The notes beneath the pieces were generated by a model, which was given only the letters and a program-made list of their open reading frames with translations, was not told the origin of the DNA and searched no databases. A stretch of DNA of 64,000 nt, taken from the NCBI RefSeq assembly GCF_004345735.1, contig NZ_SLXL01000003.1:186001-250000 (forward strand), read 5' to 3'. Made by a program: the position numbers and the translations under genes. Of this stretch, positions 1-7,624 are shown in pieces. Numbering within the stretch: position 1 is the stretch's first letter; each line of letters opens with the position of its first letter. The DNA comes from Rhodovulum adriaticum. Its GTDB lineage: Bacteria; Pseudomonadota; Alphaproteobacteria; Rhodobacterales; Rhodobacteraceae.

Positions 1-288
1 CGTGCCCTGGGCGCCGATGCGCGGCAGATCTCGGCCCGGCCTGCCTTTCACTATCGGCTACCCGATTGCCGGATTGATGAGATCGGCTGGCGCATCGCCT
101 ATGAGTGGAACCGCTGGGCGATGGTCGAGGCGTTGGCCGCCAACACCGTGGAATTGAACCGGCTGGCCGATGACTGGCTGGACTATCGCGCGCAACTCAC
201 CACCACCCGGCCCGACTGGCTGGCCCTGGTCGAGGCGCGTCTGGACGAGCTGGAACTGTGGAAAGGCACATGCCCGACCGACCGCTGA
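1..288 (+). CDS. Probable amidoligase family protein, C-terminal part
   Basis: This reading frame is open from the first base of the window to a TGA at 286-288 (95 residues), so the start lies upstream. The visible part is rich in Trp, Leu and acidic residues (segments such as EIGWRIAYEWNRWAMVEA and LDELELWKG) and I see no catalytic motif in it. The call rests on context: it overlaps the start of a class-I glutamine-amidotransferase-like peptidase (C26), and in Rhodobacterales such pairs usually consist of an amidoligase_2 protein (ATP-grasp-like, forms amide bonds) and a C26 hydrolase. The pair is predicted to make and break gamma-glutamyl-type amides on an unknown substrate. The alternative is any unrelated upstream gene; the N-terminal domain would settle it. 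Confidence 0.5.
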   Translation, partial: RALGADARQISARPAFHYRLPDCRIDEIGWRIAYEWNRWAMVEALAANTVELNRLADDWLDYRAQLTTTRPDWLALVEARLDELELWKGTCPTDR

Positions 289-998
289 TCGCCGTCACCA
301 CCTCGGCCCGCTCGGGCTGGCGCATTTTTCCGCTGGTGGCGCTGAACCTGTGGCTGGCCGGCGGGCGCGGGGTGCGTTGGGGCACCGGCCGACCCGCTGA
401 TCTGGACGCGGTGGACGGGCTGATCATCGGGGGCGGCGACGACATCTCGCCCGACCTGTACGACATGCAGATCGTCACATCGGCACGGCTGGACCCGGCC
501 CGCGACGCACTGGAACGCGATCTGGTCGAGGCCGCCATTGCCCGCAACAAGCCGGTACTGGGCATTTGCCGCGGCGCACAGATGATAAATGTCGCGCTTG
601 GCGGCAGCCTGCATCAGGACGCCTACGGCACCTACACCGCCTCTGACCGGCACTGGACGGTCCTGCCGAAAAAACAGGTCCAGGTCTGTCACGACACCCG
701 GCTGGCGGGGATTGCGGGCACCGCCCCGATGCGCGTCAACGCCCTGCATTCCCAGGCCGTGGACCGCCTTGGCCGTGATCTGCGCGTTGCCGCCCATGAC
801 CGGGGCGGCATGGTCCAGGCGGTCGAACGCACCAGCGATCCCTTCGCCCTGGGCGTGCAGTGGCACCCCGAACACCTGTTCTATGCCCGCCGCCAACGCG
901 CCATCTTCGCCGCCCTTGTTGCCGCCGCCCGCGCCTGCCGCACGGACACTGTGCAACTGCGCGCGGTCGATGCGCTTGCCGATGAGCAAGGCCTGTGA
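270..998 (+). CDS. Peptidase C26 / gamma-glutamyl-gamma-aminobutyrate hydrolase-like protein
   Basis: A 242-residue class-I glutamine-amidotransferase fold protein of the peptidase C26 (PuuD-like) family, which hydrolyses gamma-glutamyl amide bonds. The oxyanion region LIIGGGDDISPDLY lies near residues 51-64, the nucleophile is Cys100 in GICRGAQ, and His199 and Glu201 in QWHPEHLF complete the triad. The conserved NALHSQAVDRLG segment is also present. I chose ATG 270, which has AAAGG about 7 bases upstream; GTG 258 is an in-frame alternative. The start overlaps the end of the upstream gene by 19 bases, so the two are translationally coupled. The natural substrate cannot be read from the sequence. 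Confidence 0.85.
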   Translation: MPDRPLIAVTTSARSGWRIFPLVALNLWLAGGRGVRWGTGRPADLDAVDGLIIGGGDDISPDLYDMQIVTSARLDPARDALERDLVEAAIARNKPVLGICRGAQMINVALGGSLHQDAYGTYTASDRHWTVLPKKQVQVCHDTRLAGIAGTAPMRVNALHSQAVDRLGRDLRVAAHDRGGMVQAVERTSDPFALGVQWHPEHLFYARRQRAIFAALVAAARACRTDTVQLRAVDALADEQGL

Positions 999-1174
999 CA
1001 TCCCATGTGACAAGGTCACCGAACGACGCAAAAAATTGCCGTATCTTTCCGGTGCGTCCCTGAACCCCATGGCACGAAATCGTGATATGGGCGACGGAAA
1101 ACTGTAACGTGACCGTTTCAAGGGTCGCGTGCTATCGCAAACGCGATTTCAACACCGCAATGAAGGAGACATTC
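999..1174. promoter_or_regulatory. Upstream region of the cytochrome c' gene
   Basis: This 176-base gap begins with a perfect inverted repeat, GTGAC-AAG-GTCAC (1007-1019), that could be an operator or a weak terminator of the preceding gene. The rest is relatively AT-rich around 1030-1110 and should hold the promoter of the cytochrome c' gene, but no convincing -35/-10 pair stands out. The Shine-Dalgarno sequence of the next gene is GAAGGAGA at 1162-1169. Confidence 0.35.
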
Positions 1175-1630
1175 ATGCGCAAGGTTCTTCTGACTGCCCT
1201 GGTTGCCGCCATCCCGGCCACCGGCTTCGCCGCCGGCCTGGAAGATCTGGTCGAGGCCCGCCGCGGCTATTACAAGCTGCTGGGCGCCAACATGGGCACC
1301 CTGTCCGCCATGGCCAAAGGCGATGTCGCCTATGACGGCGCCGCTGCCCAGACCGCGGCCGACAACCTCAAGACCCTGACCCAGTACAACGTGGGCCACC
1401 TCTACGCCCCCGGCACCTCGAAGGCCGACATGCCCGGCAAGACCCGCGCCCTGCCCGCCATCTGGGAAGATCAGGCCGGCGTCGCCGAAAAAGGCATGGC
1501 CTATGTCGAGGCCGTGAACGCCCTGGCCGAAGTGGCCGGTCTGGACCGTGCCGACATGGGCAAGGCCCTGCAAAAGGTCGGCGGCACCTGCAAAGGCTGC
1601 CATGACGACTACCGCGCCAAGGATTTCTGA
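1175..1630 (+). CDS. Cytochrome c' (periplasmic c-type cytochrome)
   Basis: A 151-residue secreted cytochrome with an N-terminal Sec signal peptide (MRKVLLTALVAAIPATGFAA) and a single C-terminal haem-binding motif, CKGCH (Cys139, Cys142, His143), followed by a short tail. This is the four-helix-bundle cytochrome c' architecture, whose members bind NO and protect against nitrosative stress. ATG 1175 has a strong Shine-Dalgarno (GAAGGAGA) and gives a complete signal peptide; an upstream start at 1082 would bury it. The next gene, a diheme cytochrome b561-type membrane protein, starts 4 bases after the stop. This is the usual partner, probably feeding electrons between quinol and the soluble cytochrome. 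Confidence 0.9.
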   Translation: MRKVLLTALVAAIPATGFAAGLEDLVEARRGYYKLLGANMGTLSAMAKGDVAYDGAAAQTAADNLKTLTQYNVGHLYAPGTSKADMPGKTRALPAIWEDQAGVAEKGMAYVEAVNALAEVAGLDRADMGKALQKVGGTCKGCHDDYRAKDF

Positions 1631-1633
1631 TCC

Positions 1634-2239
1634 ATGACCAAGAGCTCGAGCACCGATACCGCCAACCTGGAAACCGTCCGCGTCTGGGACCCGCTGCTGC
1701 GTGTCTTTCACTGGGCCCTGACCATCTGCGTGGTCGCCGCCTGGGGATTGGGCCAGTTCGGCCCTGACGTGATGACGCTGCATTTCTATTTCGGCTACGC
1801 GGTGCTCGGGCTGCTTGCCTTCCGCGTGCTTTGGGGCTTTGTCGGCCCCAAACACGCGCGCTTCCGCAGCTTTGCCTACGGTCCCTTTTCGATCCTGAAA
1901 TACGTCTTCGGGATGTTCCGACGCCGCCCCTCCTACTGGCGCGGGCACAACCCACTGGGGGGCTTTTTCGTCTTCGTCCTGCTGGCCGTGCTGCTGGGTC
2001 AGGCCGCCACGGGCCTGTTCGTCGACCCCGAGGATTACGTGAATGTTGGCCCGCTGGCCAAATACGTGTCCTCCGACACCGCGCGCACGGCGCTGTCCTG
2101 GCACGACCTGCTGGCCTGGGCGGTACTTGGGCTGGTTGCACTGCACGTTGCCGCCATCGGCTTCTACAACAAGTGGAAGGGCGAAAACCTGGTCACGCCG
2201 ATGATCACCGGCCGCAAGACGGTGCGCAAGGACGGCTGA
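1634..2239 (+). CDS. Cytochrome b561/b-type membrane protein
   Basis: A 201-residue integral membrane protein with four hydrophobic helices (about 24-42, 46-66, 103-122 and 155-175). Four histidines sit where haem ligands are expected in the bacterial cytochrome b561/Ni-Fe hydrogenase-type b family: His26 (VFHWAL), His50 (LHFYFGY), His157 (SWHDLLAW) and His171 (ALHVAAI). It would carry two b haems and pass electrons between the quinone pool and a periplasmic acceptor. It lies 3 bases after the cytochrome c' gene, so the two probably form one operon and one electron-transfer pair. The C-terminal tail is basic and cytoplasmic. Confidence 0.88.
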   Translation: MTKSSSTDTANLETVRVWDPLLRVFHWALTICVVAAWGLGQFGPDVMTLHFYFGYAVLGLLAFRVLWGFVGPKHARFRSFAYGPFSILKYVFGMFRRRPSYWRGHNPLGGFFVFVLLAVLLGQAATGLFVDPEDYVNVGPLAKYVSSDTARTALSWHDLLAWAVLGLVALHVAAIGFYNKWKGENLVTPMITGRKTVRKDG

Positions 2240-2282
2240 TCCGGGACTGGACAGCGCGCGCCCCCTGCTCGATGTCCCCCGC

Positions 2283-3476
2283 ATGACCCATATCGATTGC
2301 CTGATTATCGGGGCCGGCGCCGCCGGCCTGATGTGTGCGGCCCATGCCGCTGCCCGCGGCGCCCGCATTCTGGTCATCGACCACGCCCGCGCCCCGGGCG
2401 AAAAGATCCGTATCTCGGGCGGCGGGCGGTGCAACTTCACCAACCTGCAGGCCGGGCCCGACAACTACCTGTCTGAAAACCCGCATTTCGCCAAATCCGC
2501 CCTGGCCCGGTATACCCAGTGGGATTTCCTGGACCTGATCGGGCGCCACGGCATCGCCTGGCACGAAAAGACGCTGGGCCAGCTTTTCTGCGACGGCAAG
2601 GCCACGCAGGTCGTCGATATGCTGCTGGCCGAAATGCGGCGCACCGGGGCGGATCTGCGGCTGGGGATATCGGCAGGCGCCATCGACCATGGTGACGGCG
2701 TTTTCCGCGTCAGCCTGAGCAGCGGCGAAATCCTGCACAGCACGACCTTGGTCCTGGCCACCGGCGGCAAGTCGATCCCCAAGATGGGCGCCACCGATTT
2801 TGCCCTGCGCATCGCCCGCCAGTTCGGCCACCGGATTACCGAAACCCGGCCCGCGCTGGTCCCCTTCACCCTGAACGGCCCGGCGCTGGCGGGACTCAAG
2901 CCGCTTGCGGGCCTGTCAACGCCGGTCCGCGCCACCACGGCGGCCACCAGCTTCGACGAGGCGATGCTGATTACCCATCGCGGCCTGTCAGGGCCTGCGA
3001 TGCTGCAGCTCTCCTCATACTGGCGCGAGGGGCAAGAGATCGCCATAAACCTGCTGCCCGGCCAGCAGGCACAATCCGCCCTGCGCGACCTCAAGACCAC
3101 CGCAGGCCGCAAGAGCGTTTCCAACGCGCTGACCGCGCTCTTGCCCGCCCGGCTTGCGGCCCATGTCGCGGCGCGGGCCGGGCTGACGTGCAACATGGCG
3201 GACCTGGGGGCACGGGATCTGGACCACCTCGCCAGCACGCTCACCGACTGGCGGCTGACCCCCGCGGGCACCGAGGGCTACCGAACCGCAGAGGTGATGC
3301 TGGGCGGCATCTCGACCGAGGGGTTGGAGGCCCGCACGATGGAAAGCCGCCATATCCCGGGCCTTTACGCCATAGGCGAGGCCGTGGATGTCACCGGCTG
3401 GCTGGGCGGCTACAACTTTCAATGGGCCTGGTCCTCGGGCTGGGCGGCGGGCACGGCGATCGCGGACCGCACTTAG
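2283..3476 (+). CDS. BaiN/HI0933-type NAD(P)/FAD-dependent oxidoreductase
   Basis: A 397-residue flavoprotein. The N-terminus has the dinucleotide-binding motif GAGAAGLMCA (about residues 10-19), followed by the family-specific PGEKIRISGGGRCNFTN segment (about 39-55) and a second FAD-contact region near the C-terminus, GLYAIGEAVDVTGWLGGYNFQWAW. This layout is typical of the HI0933/YhiN (BaiN-like) family; members reduce or isomerise diverse substrates and most have no proven role. The length is typical. It starts 43 bases after the cytochrome b gene with only a weak ribosome-binding site. A long inverted repeat follows its stop. Confidence 0.85.
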   Translation: MTHIDCLIIGAGAAGLMCAAHAAARGARILVIDHARAPGEKIRISGGGRCNFTNLQAGPDNYLSENPHFAKSALARYTQWDFLDLIGRHGIAWHEKTLGQLFCDGKATQVVDMLLAEMRRTGADLRLGISAGAIDHGDGVFRVSLSSGEILHSTTLVLATGGKSIPKMGATDFALRIARQFGHRITETRPALVPFTLNGPALAGLKPLAGLSTPVRATTAATSFDEAMLITHRGLSGPAMLQLSSYWREGQEIAINLLPGQQAQSALRDLKTTAGRKSVSNALTALLPARLAAHVAARAGLTCNMADLGARDLDHLASTLTDWRLTPAGTEGYRTAEVMLGGISTEGLEARTMESRHIPGLYAIGEAVDVTGWLGGYNFQWAWSSGWAAGTAIADRT

Positions 3477-3496
3477 CGCTGATCCTGCTTTGGTCC

Positions 3497-3556
3497 AAAT
3501 ATCCTCGCCGAAGGCGTGGCCTGCCATGGACTTCCTTGCCTTCGGCGGGGATATTT
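3497..3556. repeat. Intergenic inverted repeat (19-base arms, AAATATCC...GGATATTT)
   Basis: The left arm AAATATCCTCGCCGAAGGC (3497-3515) and the right arm GCCTTCGGCGGGGATATTT (3538-3556) match at 18 of 19 positions once reverse-complemented, and the one exception can pair as G-U. The 22-base loop is GC-rich. The repeat fills the gap between the flavoprotein gene and the exonuclease gene. The AT-rich outer ends and GGTCCAAATATCC context resemble palindromic extragenic elements that I recall as repeated in Rhodobacterales genomes. It could also act as a bidirectional transcript end. No second copy occurs in this window. Confidence 0.7.
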
Positions 3557-3590
3557 CCCCCAACGCAGACACAAGGGGGCGCGACAGACG

Positions 3591-4370
3591 ATGCAGATCG
3601 CCACGTTCAACATCAATGGCGCCAAGGCGCGGATCGAAACCGTGCTGAACTGGCTGGACGCGGCCAGCCCGGACGTGGCCCTGTTGCAAGAGATCAAGTC
3701 CGAGGACGCGTCCTTCCCCCGCGCGCCGTTCGAGGACCGGGGCTATAACCTGGAAACCCATGGGCAAAAGGGGTTCAACGGCGTCGCGATCCTGTCGAAA
3801 TACCCGCTGGAGGATGTGACCCGCGGCCTGCCCGGCGATGACAGTGACGAACAGGCCCGATGGATCGAGGCCACCGTGGTCGGCAAACGCGCGGTGCGGC
3901 TATGCGGGCTGTACCTGCCCAACGGCAACCCGGCGCCGGGGCCGAAATACGACTACAAGCTGGCCTGGATGGAGCGGCTGGAGGCCCGCGCGCGCGATCT
4001 GCTGGCAGCCGAGGAACCGGCAGTGATGGCCGGCGACTACAACGTCATTCCCCAGGATGAGGACGCCGCCCGCCCCGAAGCCTGGAAAGACGACGCGCTG
4101 GCCCTGCCGCAGACCCGCGCGGCGTTCCGGCGGATCGTCAATCTCGGCTTTACCGAGGCCTTCCGCGCCCGCACCCACGGGGGCGGGCATTACAGTTTCT
4201 GGGATTACCAGCGCGGCGCCTGGAACCGGAATGACGGCATCCGCATCGACGATCTGCTTTTGACGCCCCAGGCCGCCGACCTGATGACCGACTGCCGGAT
4301 TGAATCAGAGCTGCGCGGCGGCGAGAAACCCTCAGACCACGTGCCCGTCTGGCTGACCCTGGACGCCTGA
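3591..4370 (+). CDS. xth: Exodeoxyribonuclease III (AP endonuclease)
   Basis: A 259-residue endonuclease/exonuclease/phosphatase-fold enzyme that cleaves 5' of abasic sites and degrades 3' ends in base-excision repair. Visible motifs are the N-terminal TFNINGAKAR (Asn of the metal site), LLQEIKSED (catalytic Glu), the GLYLPNGNP loop (Tyr), AGDYNVIP (Asp/Asn), WDYQRGAWNRNDGIRID and the C-terminal PSDHVPVW (catalytic His). The length is normal for exonuclease III. ATG 3591 was chosen because the motif-bearing N-terminus starts there; earlier in-frame codons lie inside the inverted repeat. The gene is convergent with the next gene, and only 3 bases separate their stops. Confidence 0.92.
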   Translation: MQIATFNINGAKARIETVLNWLDAASPDVALLQEIKSEDASFPRAPFEDRGYNLETHGQKGFNGVAILSKYPLEDVTRGLPGDDSDEQARWIEATVVGKRAVRLCGLYLPNGNPAPGPKYDYKLAWMERLEARARDLLAAEEPAVMAGDYNVIPQDEDAARPEAWKDDALALPQTRAAFRRIVNLGFTEAFRARTHGGGHYSFWDYQRGAWNRNDGIRIDDLLLTPQAADLMTDCRIESELRGGEKPSDHVPVWLTLDA

Positions 4371-4373
4371 GCC

Positions 4374-5567
4374 TCAGGGCGCGGGCGCGGCCACCAGCGG
4401 GTGGCGCGCGGCCACGTCATGGGCATAAAGCCAATCGAACCGTTTCAGCGGCCCGCCCGGTGCCAGCGCCCCGCCGACCCGCAGCGCCGCGTGGGCAGCG
4501 ATGCGCAGCGGACCGGACAGGTGATAGTTGCGCGCGTTGCGGCTGGCGGCATCGACGATGCGCATGGTGCGCGGGCGCCGCTCTTCCTGATAGGCGGCAA
4601 AGGCGGCCTCGGGGGTGTCGTGGCTTTCCAGCGCCGCGGCCAGCACCCAGGCATCCTCCAGCGCCATGTTCGCGCCCTGCGCCAGGAAGGGCAGCGTCGG
4701 ATGCGCCGCATCGCCCAGGATCGCGGCGCAGCCCTTGTGCCAATGCGGTGCAACCGGATGGCGGAACAACCCCCACAGGTTGACGCGGGTGACACGGTCC
4801 AGCAGTGCGGGCACCTCGCCCCCGAAATCGGCAAAGGCAGCGCGCAGGTTGGCGGGCTGGTCGTCGTGGTTCCACCCCTCGTCCACCCAGTCGCGGCGTT
4901 CCTCGACGGCGACGATGTTGATCAGGTCGCCGCTGCGCAGCGGGTAATGCACCAGATGCCGGCCCGGCCCCATATGGACATTCGCCACCGGGTCTACCCG
5001 GCCATTCGCCGGAACCGTGGCACGCCAGGCGACCTGCCCGGTGAAACTGGGCGCCGCGCGCCCGTTCAGCACGCCGCGCACGACGGAATGCAGGCCATCC
5101 GCACCAATCAGCGTCTCGGCGCTCAGATGCGCGCCCTGCGCCGTGGTCAGGTGGGCACGGTCCTGTTCCAGGGCAAGGCCGGTGATTTCATGCAGAAAAC
5201 GGATCTGGACCCCTGCCGCCCGCGCGGCGCGGGCCAGCATTTCGACCAGGTCTGCGCGGTGGATGAAGTAATAGGCGCCGGCCGCGCCGGACAGGTCCAG
5301 GCGCAGAACCTCGCGCCCCTGCCTGTAATCGCGCAGCGCAACCTCGTGCCCGCGCACGCCGATATCGGCCAGTTCGGCCCCCAGGCCCAACGCCTCCAGC
5401 ACGGTGACGCCGTTGGGGCTGATTTGCAGGCCGGCGCCGACTTCGCGGATCGCCTCGGCGCGTTCCAGCACCGTAACCTCTGCCCCGCGGCGGGCCAGGA
5501 TGGTGGCCACGGTCAGCCCCGAAATCCCAGCCCCCAGAACGGTGATCTTGCGTCCCGTAAGCGCCAT
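4374..5567 (-). CDS. FAD-dependent monooxygenase (salicylate/hydroxybenzoate hydroxylase-like)
   Basis: A 397-residue class A flavoprotein monooxygenase. The N-terminal Rossmann motif GAGISGLTVA, the DG motif IGADGLHSVVRG and the second FAD-binding motif GDAAHPTLPFLAQGANMALEDA are all present in the right order. The family hydroxylates aromatic rings using NAD(P)H and oxygen; the closest kinds are salicylate 1-hydroxylase and 3-hydroxybenzoate 6-hydroxylase, but the substrate cannot be read. ATG 5567 has GGAGG 7 bases upstream; a GTG at 5579 would place the Shine-Dalgarno inside the gene. A dksA gene lies upstream on the same strand, with a GC hairpin between them. Confidence 0.85.
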   Translation of the reverse strand: MALTGRKITVLGAGISGLTVATILARRGAEVTVLERAEAIREVGAGLQISPNGVTVLEALGLGAELADIGVRGHEVALRDYRQGREVLRLDLSGAAGAYYFIHRADLVEMLARAARAAGVQIRFLHEITGLALEQDRAHLTTAQGAHLSAETLIGADGLHSVVRGVLNGRAAPSFTGQVAWRATVPANGRVDPVANVHMGPGRHLVHYPLRSGDLINIVAVEERRDWVDEGWNHDDQPANLRAAFADFGGEVPALLDRVTRVNLWGLFRHPVAPHWHKGCAAILGDAAHPTLPFLAQGANMALEDAWVLAAALESHDTPEAAFAAYQEERRPRTMRIVDAASRNARNYHLSGPLRIAAHAALRVGGALAPGGPLKRFDWLYAHDVAARHPLVAAPAP

Positions 5568-5580
5568 GCGGTCCTCCACG

Positions 5581-5596
5581 GGCCGGTTCGCCGGCC
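5581..5596 (-). terminator. GC hairpin downstream of dksA
   Basis: A perfect six-base stem, GGCCGG-TTCG-CCGGCC, lies between the dksA stop and the monooxygenase start. There is no T-run on the minus strand, so it is at best a pause or mRNA-stabilising structure. Confidence 0.35.
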
Positions 5597-5607
5597 CCTT
5601 CGGTTCT

Positions 5608-6030
5608 TCAGTCGTCGCGGTGGACGCGTTCGCGCCGTTCGTGGCGTTCCTGCGCTTCCAGGCTCAGCGTCGTGGTCGGGCGCGCATCCAGCCGCTTCAG
5701 CGAGATCGGCTCGCCGGTTTCCTGGCAGTAACCATATTCGCCCTCGTCGATGCGGCGCAGCGCGGCGTCGATCTTGGAAATCAGCTTGCGCTGGCGGTCG
5801 CGGATACGCAGTTCCAGGGCGCGGTCGGTTTCCTCGCTGGCCCGGTCGGCGATGTCGGGAATGTTGCGCCCCCCGTCCTGCAATCCCTCCAGGGTGCTGC
5901 GGCTTTCGTCCAGAACCTCGGTCTTGAGCGCGATCAACTTGCGACGGAAATATTCAAGTTGCCGGTCGTTCATGAAGGGTTCGTCTTCGGCCGGGCGATA
6001 ATCGTCGGGTAGAAATGTCTCGGCTTTCAT
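5608..6030 (-). CDS. dksA: DksA-type RNA polymerase-binding regulator with a degenerate zinc site
   Basis: A 140-residue secondary-channel regulator of RNA polymerase that acts with ppGpp. The coiled-coil tip motif DxxDxA is present (Asp59, Asp62, Ala64), which in characterised DksA proteins contacts the polymerase active site. The globular domain aligns with the E. coli zinc finger, but only the first cysteine remains: the four zinc positions read Cys102, Thr105, Ser123, Ala126. Zinc binding of the classical kind is therefore unlikely, although DksA forms short of cysteines are known to function (for example in Rhodobacter and Pseudomonas). ATG 6030 follows GAGGAAG; a longer frame reaching 6069 lacks a good ribosome site. 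The gene is divergent from the MoxR ATPase gene. Confidence 0.9.
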   Translation of the reverse strand: MKAETFLPDDYRPAEDEPFMNDRQLEYFRRKLIALKTEVLDESRSTLEGLQDGGRNIPDIADRASEETDRALELRIRDRQRKLISKIDAALRRIDEGEYGYCQETGEPISLKRLDARPTTTLSLEAQERHERRERVHRDD

Positions 6031-6219
6031 CGCTTCTTCCTCTTTCGCGCCGGTTGAAACGTGCCCCATATTTCGACTCCCCTCCCGGCGTTTCTGCGCT
6101 GCATGTAGCCCAATCCCGGCGATGTGTCACCATGGAACTGGTGGTTTGCGTGCCGCTTGCAGCCCGGTACCGGGGCGCTATGGTCGGGCGCAGATGTGGC
6201 CGGAGCGGAGAGCGGAAAG
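6031..6219. other. Divergent intergenic region dksA / moxR
   Basis: A 189-base region that must hold promoters for both divergent genes. I see no hairpin or operator I would defend. GGAAAG at 6213-6218 is the Shine-Dalgarno of the ATPase gene. Confidence 0.3.
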
Positions 6220-7059
6220 ATGAAATTCAGTTCAACCGATAGCTATGTGGCGGCGGACGACCTGAAGGTCGCGGTGAACGCGGCCGTCGCGCTGCAACGC
6301 CCGCTGCTGGTCAAGGGCGAACCGGGCACCGGCAAGACCGAGCTGGCCCGCCAGGTGGCGCAAAGCCTAGGGATGGAGCTGATCGAGTGGCATATCAAAT
6401 CCACCACCCGCGCGCAGCAGGGGCTGTATGAATACGACGCGGTTTCGCGGCTGCGCGACAGCCAGCTGGGCGACGAACGCGTTCACGATATCGCCAACTA
6501 CATCAAGCGCGGCAAGCTGTGGGAGGCATTCGCCGCGCCCGAACGGGTGGTCCTGCTGATCGACGAGATCGACAAGGCGGATATCGAGTTTCCCAACGAC
6601 CTGTTGCAGGAACTCGACCGGATGGAATTTCACGTCTACGAGACAGGCGAAACGATCCGCGCCACCCACCGCCCCGTGGTCATCATCACCTCCAACAACG
6701 AAAAGGAACTGCCCGACGCGTTCCTGCGGCGCTGCTTTTTCCACTATATCCGGTTCCCGGACATGGAGACGATGAAACAGATCGTCGAGGTTCATCACCC
6801 CGGCATCAAGCACGATCTGCTGCACGCCGCGCTGACCCGTTTCTACGAGATCCGGGAAATGGACGGGCTGAAGAAGCGGCCCTCCACGTCCGAGGTGCTG
6901 GACTGGCTGAAGCTGCTGCTGGCCGAGGATCTGTCGCCCGAGGACCTGCGCCGCGAAGGCAAGACCGCCCTGCCCCGGCTGCACGGCGCCTTGCTGAAGA
7001 ACGAACAGGACGTGCAATTGTTCGAGCGGCTGGCCTTCATGGCGCGGCGCGGGATGTGA
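6220..7059 (+). CDS. MoxR-type AAA+ ATPase
   Basis: A 279-residue AAA+ ATPase of the MoxR group (APE2220/CoxD-like), which act as chaperones that insert cofactors or remodel complexes together with VWA-domain partners. The Walker A motif GEPGTGKT is at 33-40, Walker B VLLIDEIDKAD around 111-121, and sensor 1 is in VVIITSNNEKELPDAFLRRCFF. ATG 6220 has GGAAAG directly upstream and gives the usual family N-terminus. The expected VWA partner lies 2 kb downstream on the same strand, after a GNAT gene and a lipoprotein gene; together they look like one functional locus of unknown target. Confidence 0.88.
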   Translation: MKFSSTDSYVAADDLKVAVNAAVALQRPLLVKGEPGTGKTELARQVAQSLGMELIEWHIKSTTRAQQGLYEYDAVSRLRDSQLGDERVHDIANYIKRGKLWEAFAAPERVVLLIDEIDKADIEFPNDLLQELDRMEFHVYETGETIRATHRPVVIITSNNEKELPDAFLRRCFFHYIRFPDMETMKQIVEVHHPGIKHDLLHAALTRFYEIREMDGLKKRPSTSEVLDWLKLLLAEDLSPEDLRREGKTALPRLHGALLKNEQDVQLFERLAFMARRGM

Positions 7060-7173
7060 CGCGCCCCGCAAATACCGCAATCATGCCCTTGTGAAGCCTT
7101 CGCCACTCTCGCAAGATATAAGATACCGCACATCCCAGTGCAGCGTTTACATTTTTATGGAAGGGCCGCCAGC

Positions 7174-7620
7174 GTGATCGATCTGACCATCCGCCCCTTG
7201 CAGGCGGCCGACCGGCCCGAGTGGCACCGCTTGTGGACCGGCTACCTGACCTTCTACGACAACCAGCTGCCGCAGTCGGTCTATGAGTCGACCTTTTCCC
7301 GCCTGTTGCCCGGGGGCGATCCGGACATGGCCTGCCGACTGGCGGTGATGGGCGGGCGCCCGGTCGGTCTGGTGCACTTTCTGTTTCACAACCATTGCTG
7401 GCGGCCAGAGGGCGCCTGCTATCTGCAAGACATCTACGCCGAACCCGACAGCCGCGGCCAGGGGGCCGGTCGCGCCATGATCGAGGCGGTCTATGCCGCC
7501 GCCGAGGAACGCGGCGTGCCCTTCGTCTATTGGCACACGCACGAATTCAACACGATCGCGCGCCGCCTGTACGACCGGATCGGGCGGGCCACGCCCTTTA
7601 TCAAGTATGTGCGGGACTAG
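7174..7620 (+). CDS. GNAT family N-acetyltransferase
   Basis: A 148-residue GCN5-related acetyltransferase that uses acetyl-CoA. The core is seen as CYLQDIYAEPDSRGQGAGRAMIEAVYAAAEERG, in which the DSRGQGAGRAM loop is the R/Q-x-x-G-x-G/A pyrophosphate-binding motif. The C-terminal WHTHEFNTIARRLYDRIG completes the fold. The start is uncertain: GTG 7174 opens with the family-like IDLTIRPLQAADRPEW, while a GTG at 7138 would add 12 unlikely residues. The stop is 4 bases before the lipoprotein start, so they are co-transcribed. The substrate is unknown. Confidence 0.82.
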   Translation: MIDLTIRPLQAADRPEWHRLWTGYLTFYDNQLPQSVYESTFSRLLPGGDPDMACRLAVMGGRPVGLVHFLFHNHCWRPEGACYLQDIYAEPDSRGQGAGRAMIEAVYAAAEERGVPFVYWHTHEFNTIARRLYDRIGRATPFIKYVRD

Positions 7621-7624
7621 AAGG

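Noticed and set aside
3497-3556. A terminal inverted repeat of an insertion sequence
   Set aside because: The arms face each other across only 22 bases, there is no transposase gene nearby and no target duplication.
4401-5927. A 508-codon plus-strand frame
   Set aside because: It is antisense to the FAD monooxygenase and dksA genes and has no recognisable domain.
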